Shown: positions 21,911-34,200, numbered from the stretch's first letter. The stretch is DNA of 64,000 nt from Erinaceus europaeus (GCF_950295315.1 NC_080179.1:73365174-73429173), one strand, 5' to 3'. The notes: generated by a model from the sequence alone, not told the origin. A program made the numbers and translations.

Positions 21911-23189
21911 AACTATGACCACCAGAAGCATGTTTCCAGAGATTACCCTGTTGGCAAGTAAGCGAGTCACTTTATTTTCTAGTGAATTGATGTAGTTTCT
22001 TTAAAACATGGGTGACTCTAGTGTCTTTTGGATGCATAAAATTGTAGGCAGTTACCACTTTTGTATTCATGGTAATATGCCTACCTCCTCCACCTTTCTA
22101 ACACACACACACACATACACACACACACGTTACAACTAGTCTCATTAAAAGCTTTCCGATCTAATTTACTGTCTGTTTCTTTTCCAGTAGTTATAACTAA
22201 GTTAAAATAGTGTCTGTGGGGAAGGGGGATGGAGGAATTAAAAGCATTCTAATTTCCTTGCAAGTTTCAGCTTTCAACGCAGGAGTTATAAGTATTAGTC
22301 TTCTAATTTCTTGAAAGTACTTTCCAGGGATAATAACTTTGGAATCCTGGCCTTTCTGGCCTCAAATGAGCTCAGGATTCACTCCCAACTAGGGGCAGGA
22401 GAAGTGCCTTTTTCCTAAATAGTCCTTTACCTTTTTGGCTTAGCCAGTGCATTTCCCCACATAGGCTATCACTCTCACTCTCACTTTCTTTGTTTCTTCT
22501 CCCAGTAGAGAGAGCACTGCTTGAGGCAAAAGGAATTACAGATTTGCCTCATTAGAACTCCATGCTTTCAAACATCACTCTGCTCTCTGCTGCTATCTGG
22601 CAGTCTTTAATTGTCTTTTCTATCCTCTCCTGCTCTCCTTCTGTGATCTATTTTAGCCTTTCTCCTCTCTTCACTTTCCTCACCTTTGTTCCCTACCTCC
22701 TGTCACTCAAGCTCTCATACCTGCCATGCATAATAGACAAAATTCCATGAACTCTGCTTGCTCTTGTGTATTTTGGGAACTTTTCTCATTAAAAAGTTAT
22801 TATATCCTATTATTTATATCTTTTTATCCTCAAAATTCTTCCTGGGGGTTCAGAGACACTCCATTCTTTCCCTGTGTCATTTTTTTTCTTCTCCACTGTG
22901 TCTTGCAGTTGTTATTTATATCCTATAAAGCTCCCCTTTCTACTCCTCCTTGCTCCTGGAAATGTTTCCTGGACGTCTTCCCTTGCTGTCTATATTTTAG
23001 AATCCAAACACTCCCCCCATCTTAATTTGCAAAGCACCCACAACCACAGATTCCCTTTTCTTTCCAGCTATAAAACCTCCCCACCAGCTATGGCATTAGA
23101 TTTGCTCAGAATTTCTAGGCCAGATTTTCACTTGGATGTTACCATTTTATCCAAAGTCAGTTTATCCAAAAATCAAGTCAACTTCTTTA
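21911..23189. other. Intron 2, unique sequence
   Basis: A (CA)n tract at 22103-22128; 22480-23100 is pyrimidine-rich (CT-biased), which gives misleading long open frames. No gene or repeat family recognised. Confidence 0.55.
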
Positions 23190-23191
23190 AA

Positions 23192-23235
<44 letters not shown>

Positions 23236-23237
23236 GT
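23190..23237. repeat. (TA)n microsatellite
   Basis: About 22 TA units with one TACATA interruption, followed by a short G run. Confidence 0.95.
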
Positions 23238-23269
23238 GGAGGGGGGGAGTATGTGTATTATTATCATAT

Positions 23270-23445
23270 TATCTAATTATATGTATAGTATTAGATAAAG
23301 ACAGTGAAAAATTGACAGGGAATGGGGACATAGAAAGGGAAAGAGAAAGAGAGATGCCTGCAGCGCTGCTTCACAGCTTGTTAAGGTTCCTCTCTGGGGA
23401 CCGGGGACTTGATCCTGAGTCTTTGTCACCACCCACCATCCCAAG
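23270..23445 (-). mobile_element. Diverged SINE-A copy
   Basis: Minus-strand GA-rich body, TGCCTGCAGCGCTGCTTCAC core and CACCACCCACCATCCCAAG end; the head is damaged. Confidence 0.7.
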
Positions 23446-23507
23446 TAAACCTTTTACCTTCAAATTACATCTTCATTTTGAAAGTTGTCTCTATTCGTGA
23501 TTTATAT

Positions 23508-23652
23508 TTTTTAAATTTTTATGTATTTATAAGAAAATACAGGGAGGTAGAACCAGAGTATCACCCTGACACACGCAGTACCGGAGATGTCACTCAGGAC
23601 TCCATGCTTAAGAGTCCAGAGCTCTATTCACAGAACCACATCCGCAATCACT
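23508..23652 (-). mobile_element. SINE-E copy
   Basis: Minus strand: AACCAGAGTATCACCCTGAC, ATGTCACTCAGGACTCCATG, and AAGAGTCCAGAGCTCTATTC match a tRNA-like SINE distinct from A-D, seen again at 34082 and 54262. Confidence 0.6.
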
Positions 23653-23767
23653 CAGGACTGTCATATCATCCCAGATTCCTACCCCCTTTCCCTTATTATA
23701 TGCAATTAAATGGTCAATCTCCAACTGCCTATTCAGCAGCTATTGTGAGCTAGGTATTATTATTATT

Positions 23768-24345
23768 TGGTTTTTTTTACAAAATTACATAATAACAGGG
23801 GTACAATTTCACACCATTGTGGAACCAGAATTCCATGTCTCCACTCCATGTATTGGAAACTGCAGTGATTCTCCCAAGGTCACAGATATATGTTGACTAT
23901 TATTTCTATAAATATATATATTTTTTTCGATGGTCCTGCCTTCTCTTCCTTTCTAAGTCACATCTACACTTATTACTACTTACACACATCCTCAGTTTTC
24001 TCCTCTTCTCTCTCTGGGTTCTGATTGAATTGGAGTCCAGAGCCCGCTAGTCATCTACCCCTAACAGTTCTCCCCCTCTGGGAGTATAGACCAAGATTCT
24101 TTATGGGGTGCAGAAGGTAGGAGTTCTGGCTTCTGTAATTGCTTCTCTGCAGGACATGGGCGTTGTCATGTCACTACAAACCCCAGCCTATTTCTTTCTT
24201 TCTCTAGTAGGGTAGGGCTCTGGAGACGTGAAGTTCTGGGGCACATTGGTGAGGTCTTCTATCCATGGGGTTCAAGATGGAATCACAGTACCATCTGCAA
24301 CTTGGTGTCTCAAAGGCAGTAAGTTATGAGGCAGGACAGAATGTT
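23768..24345 (-). mobile_element. L1-like 3'-end element (family L), diverged copy
   Basis: Shares with 50836-51240 (same strand) and 43340-43620 (opposite strand) the block CCCTCTGGGAGTATAGACC, TTCTGGCTTCTGTAATTGCT and GTAGGGTAGGG. Probably the 3' non-coding end of an L1 subfamily; the family assignment is inference. Further related sequence may extend to about 24600. Confidence 0.6.
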
Positions 24346-25864
24346 TAATAAATAGAAATAGAGCAGGTGAGAATAGGGACTTTAGGGTGGTAAGAAACTA
24401 GGAAGTCTACTTTAGGTATATTCCTAGGAGCCCCCAAATTTAGTGATTTTTGCCCGAGCTTGATAGTTAACATGGAAGTGGACTAAAAAATATTGTTTGA
24501 GAAGATATAGTCAGAGTTGAGAATAGAACTAAAAAGTTGTATTAGGGCAGAGAGTAGCTCCTAAACTTGAAGAAATAATTCACCATTTATCACATCAGTC
24601 TGACTATGTATATGTACATAGTGCCATATATATTCATATTTAGCACAGAAGCTTGTATAACCTTTGAGTCCCTGTTGATTTGAGCTTGAAGTCCATGGTC
24701 ACAGCTGGGAACATGCTAGGCTGCACTCATTTCAGGACCCTCAAGAGGCAGAGTAGGTTAACTCAGTCTCCCTTCACAAAGCAGATCAGTCCCTACTGTT
24801 GCCACTTTATAGTGGGGGCAAGGTCCTAAAGAGGCACTTGAAAGGGTTAGATATTATTCTTGATCCTGAGGGAAACAAACTCACTGACAATAACAACAAA
24901 AATTCTTGCCCTTGTCAGTCCTTATACTCTTATGCAGAGAACAGACATTAGAATGAAGAAGTACCACACGTGTAGAAGGTTAGAAGGTAAGAACTGTTTT
25001 TGAAAAATTTACTGAAGCAAGTAAAGAAGGGTGAAGAGTACAGAGAGACCAAAGTAAGCAGCAATGAGAAGACCCCATCTGGACTAAAGCATGGCCTTTT
25101 CATCACAGCATGAACATTTCAGAAAAGAGATATCAGGAGGGTACCTGGCTGCCACTCTTGCCTAGGTGGTCTCTAGACCTATCTTTTCCTGCCTTAAGCC
25201 TCCATAATAGTAATTCTAAATCACAGTCCTGGCTTCAGAAATTTATTTTGTGCCTTAGAACCTCTGCTTGTCATGGAGACTGCACAGTGCTGCGGGGTGA
25301 ATTTACACGCACTGCTTGTCTAGCTGCCTTTCTTATAGTCGTGTCTATATAGCAGTACTTTCTTTGGGTTGCCCTGTCTGTCCTCATGTCATTTGCTTGG
25401 ACTGGAATAGCAATTCAGCTTTCTCTCTCTTTCACCTACAGGTTGCAAATTTGTCCAACCTTCCATCTGAGCCCATGTGCTTTTCTTTAGATTCTTTTTT
25501 TGAACTCTTTGCTTATAACATCCCTGTACTCAGTGCAGAAAAAAAAATACAGAAAAAAAAAAACTTTCCACTTCATTTCCACCATTGCACTGTGACTATT
25601 TTTGTCTTCAACCCTTCAGGTGTTCACATTCAGATACATTGTTATTAGGCTACATGCTTTGTTTTATGACTTGCTTTATTGGATGACATACTGTTCACAT
25701 CTTTTCATTTCAAATTATAATCCTGCACCATTAGCTTTAATGGTCTCACTGTATGCAAATCTGTATATCTCTTTTCACTTGTTTTTATACCATGCCTCAG
25801 TCAGGGAATTCAAGGCATTTTCTTTTTAATCGGAAAATACTTCTGCAGACCAGAGTTTTAATTT
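24346..25864. other. Intron 2, unclassified sequence
   Basis: No gene recognised. 24350-24600 may continue the L1-like element on its left. An A-rich patch lies at 25541-25563. Confidence 0.45.
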
Positions 25865-26560
25865 GTCTACTGTAGGGAAACTGTGAGGCTGTGGTTGGGC
25901 TTGGCAGGGCTTGACCTGAGGGGCACGTCCATCCTGTCAGTCTGTCTCTACTGAGAGGTCGAGTGAGGAGGGACATGACCCTCCAAGATTTGCCTCGACT
26001 TATCAGACTCCCTGCCTCACAAAGCACCCTGCATTCCTGATACTATGGCCTGCTCCCTTATTATCTACATAATCATTGTTTTGCCAGAAAGGTGTCCTCC
26101 CTAATTCCCTGCAGGGTATTATTAATCCTACCAGTTAAACCTCTAGCAACAGTTGCTAAGAAAGTCCCTACCTTTCCCAGCCCCTTCTACCTTTCTCCGC
26201 CCCTTTCCTAACCACATATGGTATTGTCAAGCCACTTCTGTTTCTGACTTGGGGCTTCCTGTTTCTGGCCTGGAAGAGTGTGTGGGTGGGTGCAGACAGG
26301 GAGGCTGACACCGGCCTTTGTGGTTTGTGCCATGTGGCTTAACCAAGAGAGCTACTGCCCCACTGTGGGGCACTCAGATGAATAATGATTTGAACGGCCT
26401 CACCACCACCATGAGCTTGGGTCATCTCTCTCTCGTGTCACTAGCCCAACTGTTTACCATTAATTTCTCTGTCTTATATAAGTTCCTGGAGATGAAATTC
26501 CCAGTAAAGAGCCACAGGACTGTTGGCGTTTAATATTTATGTCAGAGTTGCTGTCCAAGA
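25865..26560 (+). mobile_element. Candidate solo LTR of an endogenous retrovirus
   Basis: A CT/GC-mixed 0.7-kb block unlike its AT-rich surroundings, with a TATATAAG box at about 26475-26482, an AGTAAA signal about 28 bases later and a promoter-like upstream part. A segment at 26045-26165 resembles 51535-51625 (both with ACATAATCATTGTTTTGCC-like sequence, a CCCTGCAGGG-type motif and GCTAAGAAAG). No internal retroviral genes adjoin it. Ends and target duplication are not defined. Confidence 0.4.
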
Positions 26561-26637
26561 AATGATACCTGTGTACAGCTATATACAGAGGTGTCCATTT
26601 GCTCATATACTTTCCAAGAGCAGACAGTATCATTTTG

Positions 26638-26744
26638 TAAGGCTGGGGAGATAGCATAGTGCCTTTCCAAAAAAATTCTCCTGCCTGTGACTCAGCGGTC
26701 CCAGGTTCAGTGCTCAGCACCACCATAAGCCAGAGCTGAAGTAA

Positions 26745-26745
<1 letters not shown>
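26638..26745 (+). mobile_element. SINE-C copy
   Basis: GGCTGGGGAGATAGCATAGT head, GTCCCAGGTTCAGTGCTCAG and CACCACCATAAGCCAGAGCT, continuing into GT and AAAAT repeats. Confidence 0.9.
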
Positions 26746-26790
<45 letters not shown>

Positions 26791-26816
26791 GAAAATAAAA
26801 TAAAATAAAATACTGA
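26746..26816 (+). repeat. (GT)n followed by (AAAAT)n, SINE-C tail
   Basis: About 20 GT units at 26746-26787 and then AAAATAAAATAAAATAAAAT, forming the expanded 3' end of the SINE-C. Confidence 0.92.
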
Positions 26817-28061
26817 AAAAGAAAGAAAAGAAATGACAATATTTCATTTTTGACAATTTAACATTATTTTGTTGTTGATTTACTACTAGTGAGGTTGCAA
26901 GTATTGTATCTATTACTGTGTGTTTGATTTCATGAATTCACCATTAATCTTCAAAAAAGTAAAATTTATTTGCAGTTCTTAATGCAGCTAGTGCTTGCAT
27001 GAGATTATTACACTCAACTCACATGTACCTTGTTATATCTCCCTACAAACCATACAGTTCCAGTCTGGACTGAGGACTTTCTTTCATGTTCGCTTTATAT
27101 GTTGTGACTTCCAGTGAACACTTATGATCTGTTTGTTGTTATTTAGAAGTGGTTTTGACAGAGTTTCTCCCCTTTATGAGGTTGCTTTTGTATACACACC
27201 ATTCATGATTTCTCCTGTTCTGATCAGGAGGATGCTGTGACCATATTTGCATGATCTACAGAGCTCCTTTGGGATGTAGGTGGAGCACGAATTAAGTAAG
27301 ACTGAGACCGGAGACAGACCAGTGATTAGGCTGTTGCATCAGACCAGACCAGAGTTAATTGGGTCCTGCATGAAAATATCTGGTGCAGGCAACTAGCCGT
27401 GACTGTGGAAAACAACTGCCTAAAAGACCTTTGATTTCAGGGTGGTTATTTGTGACTAAAGAGTAATGGAACCGTGGGCTTCCAGATCTTTCCCATTCAA
27501 GTTCCACATAAAAAAAAAAAAAAAGACCCAAGAAGCACATCAAAAAATGAAAGACAACTTGAGAACGATAAATACAATCACATAAGCAAGCCACTCATTT
27601 TCTTATGAGTTAGTTGGAAGTTTCTAGCAAATGAATTCCATGTGAATAATTTGAGGTGAAGTTCTAATTTTCTTCTATCAGTGAGTTGATGATATTTCAC
27701 TTTATTAATTACAATTCTTACTCCTTAGTGGCTCATCAGAAGACAATGGTTGACAAAACCCTGATGTGATCAGGAACAAGACAGCTCTCTCTGATCACTG
27801 GAAAGTGTCTGTGCTCCCTCACTATAGACTGTCTGCCATCAGCTAGAGAAACTCCTCACACTTGTTAAAGCCAACACAGAACCAAAGCCATTTTTATTTA
27901 CTTGTCTGTTTCTGATCAGATTGCTATTACCTTTTTAAAAATTGTTAATGTTTCATTAGACCTTCCACTTTCTCAGGTAAAAGTTTGTAACTCAGAGATC
28001 TGTATACATTTGAAGTATCAAATCCTTAGACCAGAACACTATATGCAGTTATTTTTAAGAC
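26817..28061. other. Intron 2, mostly unique sequence
   Basis: No gene recognised. A 15-base A run at about 27509-27523 could be the tail of a retroposed sequence on the + strand, but no duplication was found around it. Confidence 0.5.
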
Positions 28062-28071
28062 TATATTTCTT

Positions 28072-28288
28072 AAAAAAATTTTTTTTTATTATCTTGATTG
28101 GATAGAGACAGCCAGAAACCAAGAGAGTAAGGGAGATAGAGAAGGAAAGAGAAAGAGAGACCCTGCACCCCTGCTTCACCACTTGCAAAGCTTTTCCCGG
28201 TAGGTGGGGACTGGAGGTTCAAACCTGGGTCCTTGTGCACTCTAACACATGTGCTCAACCAGGTCCACCACCACCCAGCCCCTGATCA
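28072..28288 (-). mobile_element. SINE-A copy
   Basis: Complete A-type flanked by ATATTTCTT at 28063-28071 and 28289-28297. Confidence 0.9.
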
Positions 28289-28324
28289 TATTTCTTTAAA
28301 TGCTTGTTATTTATTGTGATTTTT

Positions 28325-28679
28325 TTCTTTTTATTTATTCATTTATTTTTATTTTATCTATTTTGTTTGGCCTCCAGGGTTATCACTGGGGCTCAGTGCC
28401 TGCACTATGAATCCACTGCTCCTAGAGGCCATTTTTTCCATTTTGTTGCCCTTGTTGTTATTGTTATTTTATTGCTGTTGTTGTTGCTGGATAGAACAGA
28501 GAGAAATGGAGAGGAGAGGGGAAGACAGAGAGGGGAAGAGACACTTGCAGACCTGCTTCACTGCTTGTGAAGCGACCCCCCTGCAGGTGGAGAGCTGGGG
28601 GCTCAAACCAGGATCCTTACACCGGTCCTTGTGCTTTGCGCCACATGCACTTAACCCACTGCGCTATTGCCTGGCCCCC
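28325..28679 (-). mobile_element. SINE-B copy with extended module
   Basis: Minus-strand B including GGCCTCCAGGGTTATCACTG; flanked by TATTGTGATTT at 28312-28322 and 28680-28690. Confidence 0.93.
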
Positions 28680-28924
28680 TATTGTGATTTTTTTTTTTCT
28701 GAGACATCTTTTTAAATACTTTGTTGAGTCAAAATGAGGCTAAAACTTTTGGGGGGACATGGATTCTTTTTAAACATCTAAGTAGTACATTTTAAAATTT
28801 TAAGCAAGTAAAGAGCTAGAATTTTTAACTTACAACATGTTGTGAACAATTCCTAGATAAAATCCAATATTATCATCCTCTAGGCTATCGAGGGAAATTT
28901 CTATAGACTCAAAAATAAAGATAT

Positions 28925-29093
28925 CTGGGCTGGCAAAATGACCCACTTGGTAGGGCACTGCTCTGCCACCTGCAAGGCCCAGGTTCCAGTCTGGCCCCCA
29001 CTGCACTGAAGGAAGCTTTGTTGCTGTGGCCTCCTTCCTTCTCCCTCTGCCCCGGACATAGCCTCTCTCCGCATCCTCTCCTCCCAAAAAGAC
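28925..29093 (+). mobile_element. SINE-D copy
   Basis: GCTGGCAAAATGACCCACTT head, CCCACTGCACTGAAGGAAGC and a CT-rich end. Confidence 0.85.
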
Positions 29094-29149
29094 CTTGAGA
29101 GGCTATACAGTGGTTGAGGTTTGGACTTAATATCATGAGGTGGGGACCA

Positions 29150-29238
29150 AATACAGGTGAGCATACTGTTAACATAGGCAAGCACTTGGGTTCCAGCCCT
29201 GGTCCCCACCTGCAGGGTGCAGCTTCACGAGTGCTGCA

Positions 29239-29280
<42 letters not shown>

Positions 29281-29372
29281 TCTCCCTCCCTCCCTCTCTC
29301 CTTCTTCCTCTCTAGTTTCCCCTCTTCTCTAAATGTCTCTATTTCCTATCTAGTAAAAAAAAGGAAGGAAGG
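29150..29372 (+). mobile_element. SINE-A copy with expanded (CT)n
   Basis: A-type core CCCACCTGCAGGGTGCAGCT; its CT body is expanded at 29242-29296; tail AAAAAAAAGGAAGGAAGG. Flanking pieces 29094-29149 and 29376-29475 look like an older SINE of C/E type that it interrupts. Confidence 0.75.
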
Positions 29373-29489
29373 AGGGGGAAAAATAGGAGTGTAAAATCCT
29401 GGATTCTATCCCAGCACTACATATACCAAAGTGCTGATCTGACCTCTTTAATTCTTTCACTCACTCTCACTCTAGCTCAGGAAATACAT

Positions 29490-29930
29490 ACAAATATTTC
29501 CTACCTACATAACGTTTAATACAAAGAGTGGAAGCAGACTAAATGCTCATCCAGAGATGACTAGCTAAAGAAGTTATGGGATAAATATTCCATGGAATAC
29601 TATCGTGTAGTCAAAAAGATGATCTTGTGTCCTTTGGGACAAAATGGATAGAACTGAAGGTGATTGTGCTTAACAGAATAATGAGGTGAAAGACAACTAC
29701 TAGATGGTTTCAGTCATATGTGGAATCTAGAGATCTGATTCACATGAACTTGCCAAAAAAAAAAAAAAAAATCCCAGAAGTAAGCAAACTCTTTGTAAGA
29801 CTTATGTGAACTACGATGGTTATTTTTGGGGGGTGAGATGGTGAGGATATGGTGGGTATGGTATGGAACTATACATCATAATCTTACAATCTCTAACATA
29901 CTATTAATGACAAATCAAAGTAAATAAATA
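29490..29930 (+). mobile_element. L1 fragment: 3' end of ORF2 and 3' UTR
   Basis: Sense L1 sequence with the AGAGTGGAAGCAGACTAAAT, ATGACTAGCTAAAGAAG and TTCCATGGAATACTAT segments. An internal A run at 29756-29771. Heavily truncated and frame-broken. Confidence 0.85.
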
Positions 29931-29931
29931 A

Positions 29932-30100
29932 CGCTTAGGAGATAGCACAGCTGTTTATGTAACAGACTTTCATACCTGAGGCTTAGTGGTCCCAGGCTCA
30001 ACCCCCAAGACTAGATCTAGAGGTAAGACATGTCAAATGTAGTCGTTTTGTTTTGTTTTGTTTTGTTTTGTTTTGTTTTGTTTTGTTTTGTTTTGTTTGA
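29932..30100 (+). mobile_element. SINE-C copy with (TTTTG)n
   Basis: C-type head AGGAGATAGCACAGCTGTTT and GTCCCAGGCTCAACCCCC, followed by a TTTTG array of about 11 units at 30044-30099. Confidence 0.8.
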
Positions 30101-30800
30101 AGCCTGGTATTGAAGCATGAGGTAGTTTGTGACCAGCTGCCTTACTTGACCTTTAACTGGAAGGTTTTCTGAGATATGGAACCATCAGCACTGAAACCTG
30201 GAGTCCTGGAGTCTCTGGGAAGCCCTAGACACCTGCTTCCATTGAATTAAGGCTTCTTCATCGATGGAAAAGGAGGTATCTTCAAACTATAATTAGAGTT
30301 ACTCCACCATTTTCCTTGTTCAGCCTTTATCAACACTGAGGTCTCAATAATTCATAAAAAGAATATAAAATTGTACTTCCAGTGGCAAGTGTAATGTAGT
30401 GTACATAAAGGGTGATTTTCAGTGGTGCACAAATGGAACTTATGTAATCCTGTGTGGTTGTTTTAACACAATTTTAAGCAATATTTTCACAAATATTATT
30501 TATTTATTTATCGTTACCTCCAGGGCTTTTGTTTAAAATGAGCATCGTTTTATTTTTATTGACATATTTTAAAGATAGGTGTCCCTATTTATTTTTGTGT
30601 CAGTTTTGCTTTTTTCAATCTATATTGCCTTTAACCTATTTTTATTGTGGTAACATTGGTGAACTACTTAATATTCATTGCTCCTTTATCCTATTACACC
30701 GATTTTTGTTAAAGCCCTTCTCTAGCTGGAAGAAACACTGATGTATTCATTTTCTTTGGTGTCATTTAATTATCTTTCTATAAATGACACATTAGAGGTG
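30101..30800. other. Intron 2, unique sequence
   Basis: No gene or repeat family recognised; AT-rich, short open frames only. Confidence 0.5.
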
Positions 30801-30814
30801 CCCCTTATACCATA

Positions 30815-31192
30815 GCTTGGGGCTTCGCTTTCGGGTGGAGACAGAGAGGCAGAAGGAGAGAGAGTAAAAGAATCCATAACACTGAAGATTTTTCAGTGTG
30901 GTGCAGGTCATGACTGAACTGGGCCACTTGACAAAGCAGCACACTGGGGCCAGGCTTTGGTGCCCCTGGTGAATCGCACACATTACAGTGCTCAAGGGCC
31001 TGGGTCAAGCCCCTGGTCCCCACTTGCAGAGGTAAAGCTTCGTAAGTGGTGAAGCAGGGCTGCAGGTGTCTCTCTGTCTCTCTCCCTCACCCCTCTCAAG
31101 TTCTCTCTGTCTTTATCAATAATAAATTAAATAAAAGATTTAAAAAAAAAAAAAGCAGCACACTATCCCACAGAACTACTTTGCTGGCCCCA
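30815..31192 (-). mobile_element. SINE-D copy split by SINE-A
   Basis: Minus-strand D: body 30815-30945 (CACTGAAGATTTTTCAGTGT, tail side at left) and head 31152-31192 (ACTTTGCTGGCCCC), with a SINE-A between. Confidence 0.8.
30946..31151 (+). mobile_element. SINE-A copy nested in SINE-D
   Basis: Complete A-type with poly(A) tail, flanked by a perfect 13-base duplication AAAGCAGCACACT at 30933-30945 and 31152-31164. Confidence 0.95.
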
Positions 31193-31657
31193 CAAATATT
31201 TTTATGTCTTTGCTGTCTTTTGTGGTATATGAATTAACGCAATCCTTAAGTGTCTCCGTATGAGAATATCTCATTTGTTATGCAGGAGGCTGATAGGGCT
31301 GAACTACTAAAGTGAGGTAGATTGTGTAAGGTTGACACTATTTGTCTAAACTTTGCCTAAGGCTAGTATGCATTAAAGAGGTCAGCAAATTTTGTCCGTA
31401 TTATAATTGATTGTTTAGTTCAGACCTTTGGGCAATTGTAATTGGGAGAAACAGCTTTTTTTAATATGCAGCATAGTGCAGTGACAATCAACTTCACAGT
31501 TTAGACATTACCTCATATTAGAGGTTTTTAAATTCAAGTCCTGAGAATAATTACATTGGAATTCCACGGGAGAAGCCTGGGACGTGGTGCAGCCAATACG
31601 GTGTCGAGCTTTCAAGCATGAGGTCCACAGAGAGCTCTATGTGGTGTGTTGTTAGAG
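31193..31657. other. Intron 2, unique sequence
   Basis: 31575-31655 may be a diverged SINE-E (TTTCAAGCATGAGGTC). Nothing else recognised. Confidence 0.5.
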
Positions 31658-31671
31658 TTCCAAACCCAGGG

Positions 31672-31948
31672 AGTCAGATGGTAGCCAAGCGGGTTAAGTG
31701 CAGGTGGCACAAAGCGCAAAGACCAGAGTATTGATCGCAGTTCGAGCCCCCGGCTCCCCACCTGCAGGGGAGTCGTTTCACAGGCTGTGAAGCGGGTCTG
31801 CTGGTGTCTCTCTTCCTCTCCCCCTCTGTCTTCCCTTCCTCTCTCCATTTCTCTCTGTCCTATCTGTCAATGACAACAATCATAACTACAACAATAAAAC
31901 AACAAGGGCAACAAAAGAGAGTAAAATAAATAAACATTTTAAAAGAAG
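31672..31948 (+). mobile_element. SINE-B copy
   Basis: Full-length B flanked by TTCCAAACCCAGG (31658-31670) and TTCCAAATCCAGG (31951-31963). Confidence 0.93.
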
Positions 31949-32047
31949 TATTCCAAATCCAGGGTATTTGCCTGTGCCTCACGTGTTATCTCATCCTTGC
32001 CCAGTGCGGCAGTACATCACATTTGTAGCTCAGGAATTTTTCATTTT

Positions 32048-32241
32048 ATTTATTTATTTTATTATATTTTATTAATCTCTTGGATAGAGTCAGCCAGAAA
32101 TTGAGAGGAAGGGGGAGATAAAGAGGCACTGCTTCATCACATGTGGAGGTTTCCTCATGCATGTGGAGACCGGACCATCAAGCCTGGGTCATCGTACACT
32201 GTGACATGAGCACTCAGCCAGGTGCACCGTCACCCAGCCCT
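32048..32241 (-). mobile_element. SINE-A copy
   Basis: Complete A-type with target-site duplication AGGAATTTTTCATTTT / AGGAATTCTTCATTTT at 32032-32047 and 32242-32257. Confidence 0.92.
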
Positions 32242-32259
32242 AGGAATTCTTCATTTTTA

Positions 32260-33716
32260 ATAAGCACCCAGGTGATTCTTATTAATATCCATTAAAGTCT
32301 GAGACCTCTTCATTCACTTGATTAATGACTCAGCTGCAGTATCTTGATCTTATCTGCCACACTGATGTGGGGAGAAAAAAAATACATAAAAATGGAAGAG
32401 AACACAGCTCTGGAAATTGCTGGAGTCTTCACGGGAAGACTTGCATGGATTCAGACTGTACTAATCAAGGGGCCCAATGCAAATTAATGTGGGTAGAAAA
32501 CAGTGAAGCCAGGAGTATGAATTAAAATGCTGTTCATCACCACAAGTAAGAACAAGAAGTGACAGCTACTGTGGAACACTGAGTGAAGATGGGATCTCAG
32601 CACCAAACAAGGAACTTGGTGCCACTCGCTGATGGAGAGAGAACTGTGCTCACCGAAATAGTTAAGGGATGCTTTCACCCAGGACAGCTATTGATTACTT
32701 CAGAAAAGGAAATGGCAATATGCTTACTGCAAAGTTCACCAAGACAATCTTCATAGATTTACACTCAGCCTGACACTGCCTCCTGGTCATGAAGCCGGAC
32801 CATTTGAGGGGCTTTCTTGAGTCAACTTTACAGAGATGACTAAAATTAGATGGGAATGTCCTTTTAATAGGACAGGGAAATCCGACTTGAGATCTAGACA
32901 GAGTGAGTTGATATTGACAAAGAAGGATTCTAGGCTCCATCGACATTGCTTCACTTTGATGAATTATTATGTTGGTATTTCTGGGCCTGAGGTTCTGTCA
33001 GAAAACAAACAAAAAAAGAGCAAAGATCATTGGCCCACTCAGCTCCTAGAGGAGAACTCAGAACTGAAATACATGTGGGAAATCATTGTTGACCGCTCTT
33101 CTCATTGGTTGCTTTGATGGTTGCTTTTGAAAGTGAGTATTCATTGAAATAAAACAATAGAAAGTGATTTTGTAAACTGTGATTCATGCTTTCATATTTG
33201 CTAATACTGGTAATGGTATTATTGCAATATTTTTAAAAAGGATTTATTGGGGCAGGGGAAGGACATTAAGCTCGATATTGTCCCAGGGTGACTTACCTTG
33301 AAATATAACCTTTGTTTTGACCATTTGTGGGATGCATTTGCTGTAAGATTCTTACCAGGAAGACTACTTTTTCTTTGGCTTTGTCTATAAATAAGCAAAC
33401 AAAGAAATAAATACCTCTGAGTCTGAGAGGAACTCTGGTTAAGATCTGTTCCTGTTACCTGCTTCAGAAAAGGATGCTGTCTGGAATATTTTAGAGAAAT
33501 GATCAGTTGTAAAGGTCTTTGGAGAAAGTTTCTGAGTCTCTCTTAAATGGCTAGTAAGCAGTTTTCTCTGATTCCAAACTAAGTTTTAATATAACTTCAG
33601 CCTTTTAGCTATTCTGTGTGATCTTAGCATTATTTATCTGGCCATTTAGGTTGGCACATGCCCTGTCATTAGATTTTAGAAATGTTTTCAGTCTCTGGTA
33701 GAATTAACCCTGTCCT
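32260..33716. other. Intron 2, unique sequence
   Basis: About 1.45 kb with no recognisable repeat or gene. Slightly less AT-rich than its neighbours around 32300-33120; the open frames there carry no recognisable family. Confidence 0.5.
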
Positions 33717-33731
33717 CTACTTTAGCACTTT

Positions 33732-34005
33732 TAAAAAATAATTATTTATTTGTTCCCTTTTGTTGCGCTTGTTTTTTTTTATTGTTTTAGTTATTACTGA
33801 TGTCATTGTTGGATAGGACAGAGAGAAATGGAGAGAGGAAGGGAAGACAGAGATGGGGAGACAAAGACAGACACCTGCAGACCTGCTTCACCACCTGTGA
33901 AGCAACTCCCCTGCAAGTGGGGAGCCGGGTGCTCAAACCGAACCGGGATCCTTAAGCCGGCACTTGCTCTTTGCGCCACCTGGGCTTAACTGGCTGCTCT
34001 ATTCC
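33732..34005 (-). mobile_element. SINE-B copy
   Basis: Minus-strand B with a five-base duplication (CCGAACCGGG) in its B-box region; flanked by CTACTTTAGCACTTTTA (33717-33733) and CTACTTCAGCATTTA (34006-34020). Confidence 0.9.
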
Positions 34006-34081
34006 CTACTTCAGCATTTAGATGCAGATAAATTCTGCTTCCCTGGAGGAGAAAGCTTCCTCAAAATGTAAGGATAATTTG

Positions 34082-34200
34082 GGGAGGTGCAGCCTGGGCA
34101 GTGAGTAGTGAAAAAAGTGTTGGATCCTCGACATCCAGTCCTCAGTTTGATCCCCAGAAATGTGTTTGTCAGAGTGCTGCTCTGGTTCTCCAACTCTTGA
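34082..34200 (+). mobile_element. SINE-E copy
   Basis: TRNA-like head (GGCAGTGAGTAGTG), CAGTTTGATCCCCAGAAATG and CAGAGTGCTGCTCTGGTTCT. Confidence 0.6.

Noticed and set aside
22874..23500. A 208-codon frame
   Set aside because: It arises from pyrimidine-rich sequence, a (TA)n repeat and a SINE; no splice or family support.
27298..27530. Possible retrocopy ending in a 15-base A run
   Set aside because: No convincing target-site duplication or recognisable source; kept only as a note.
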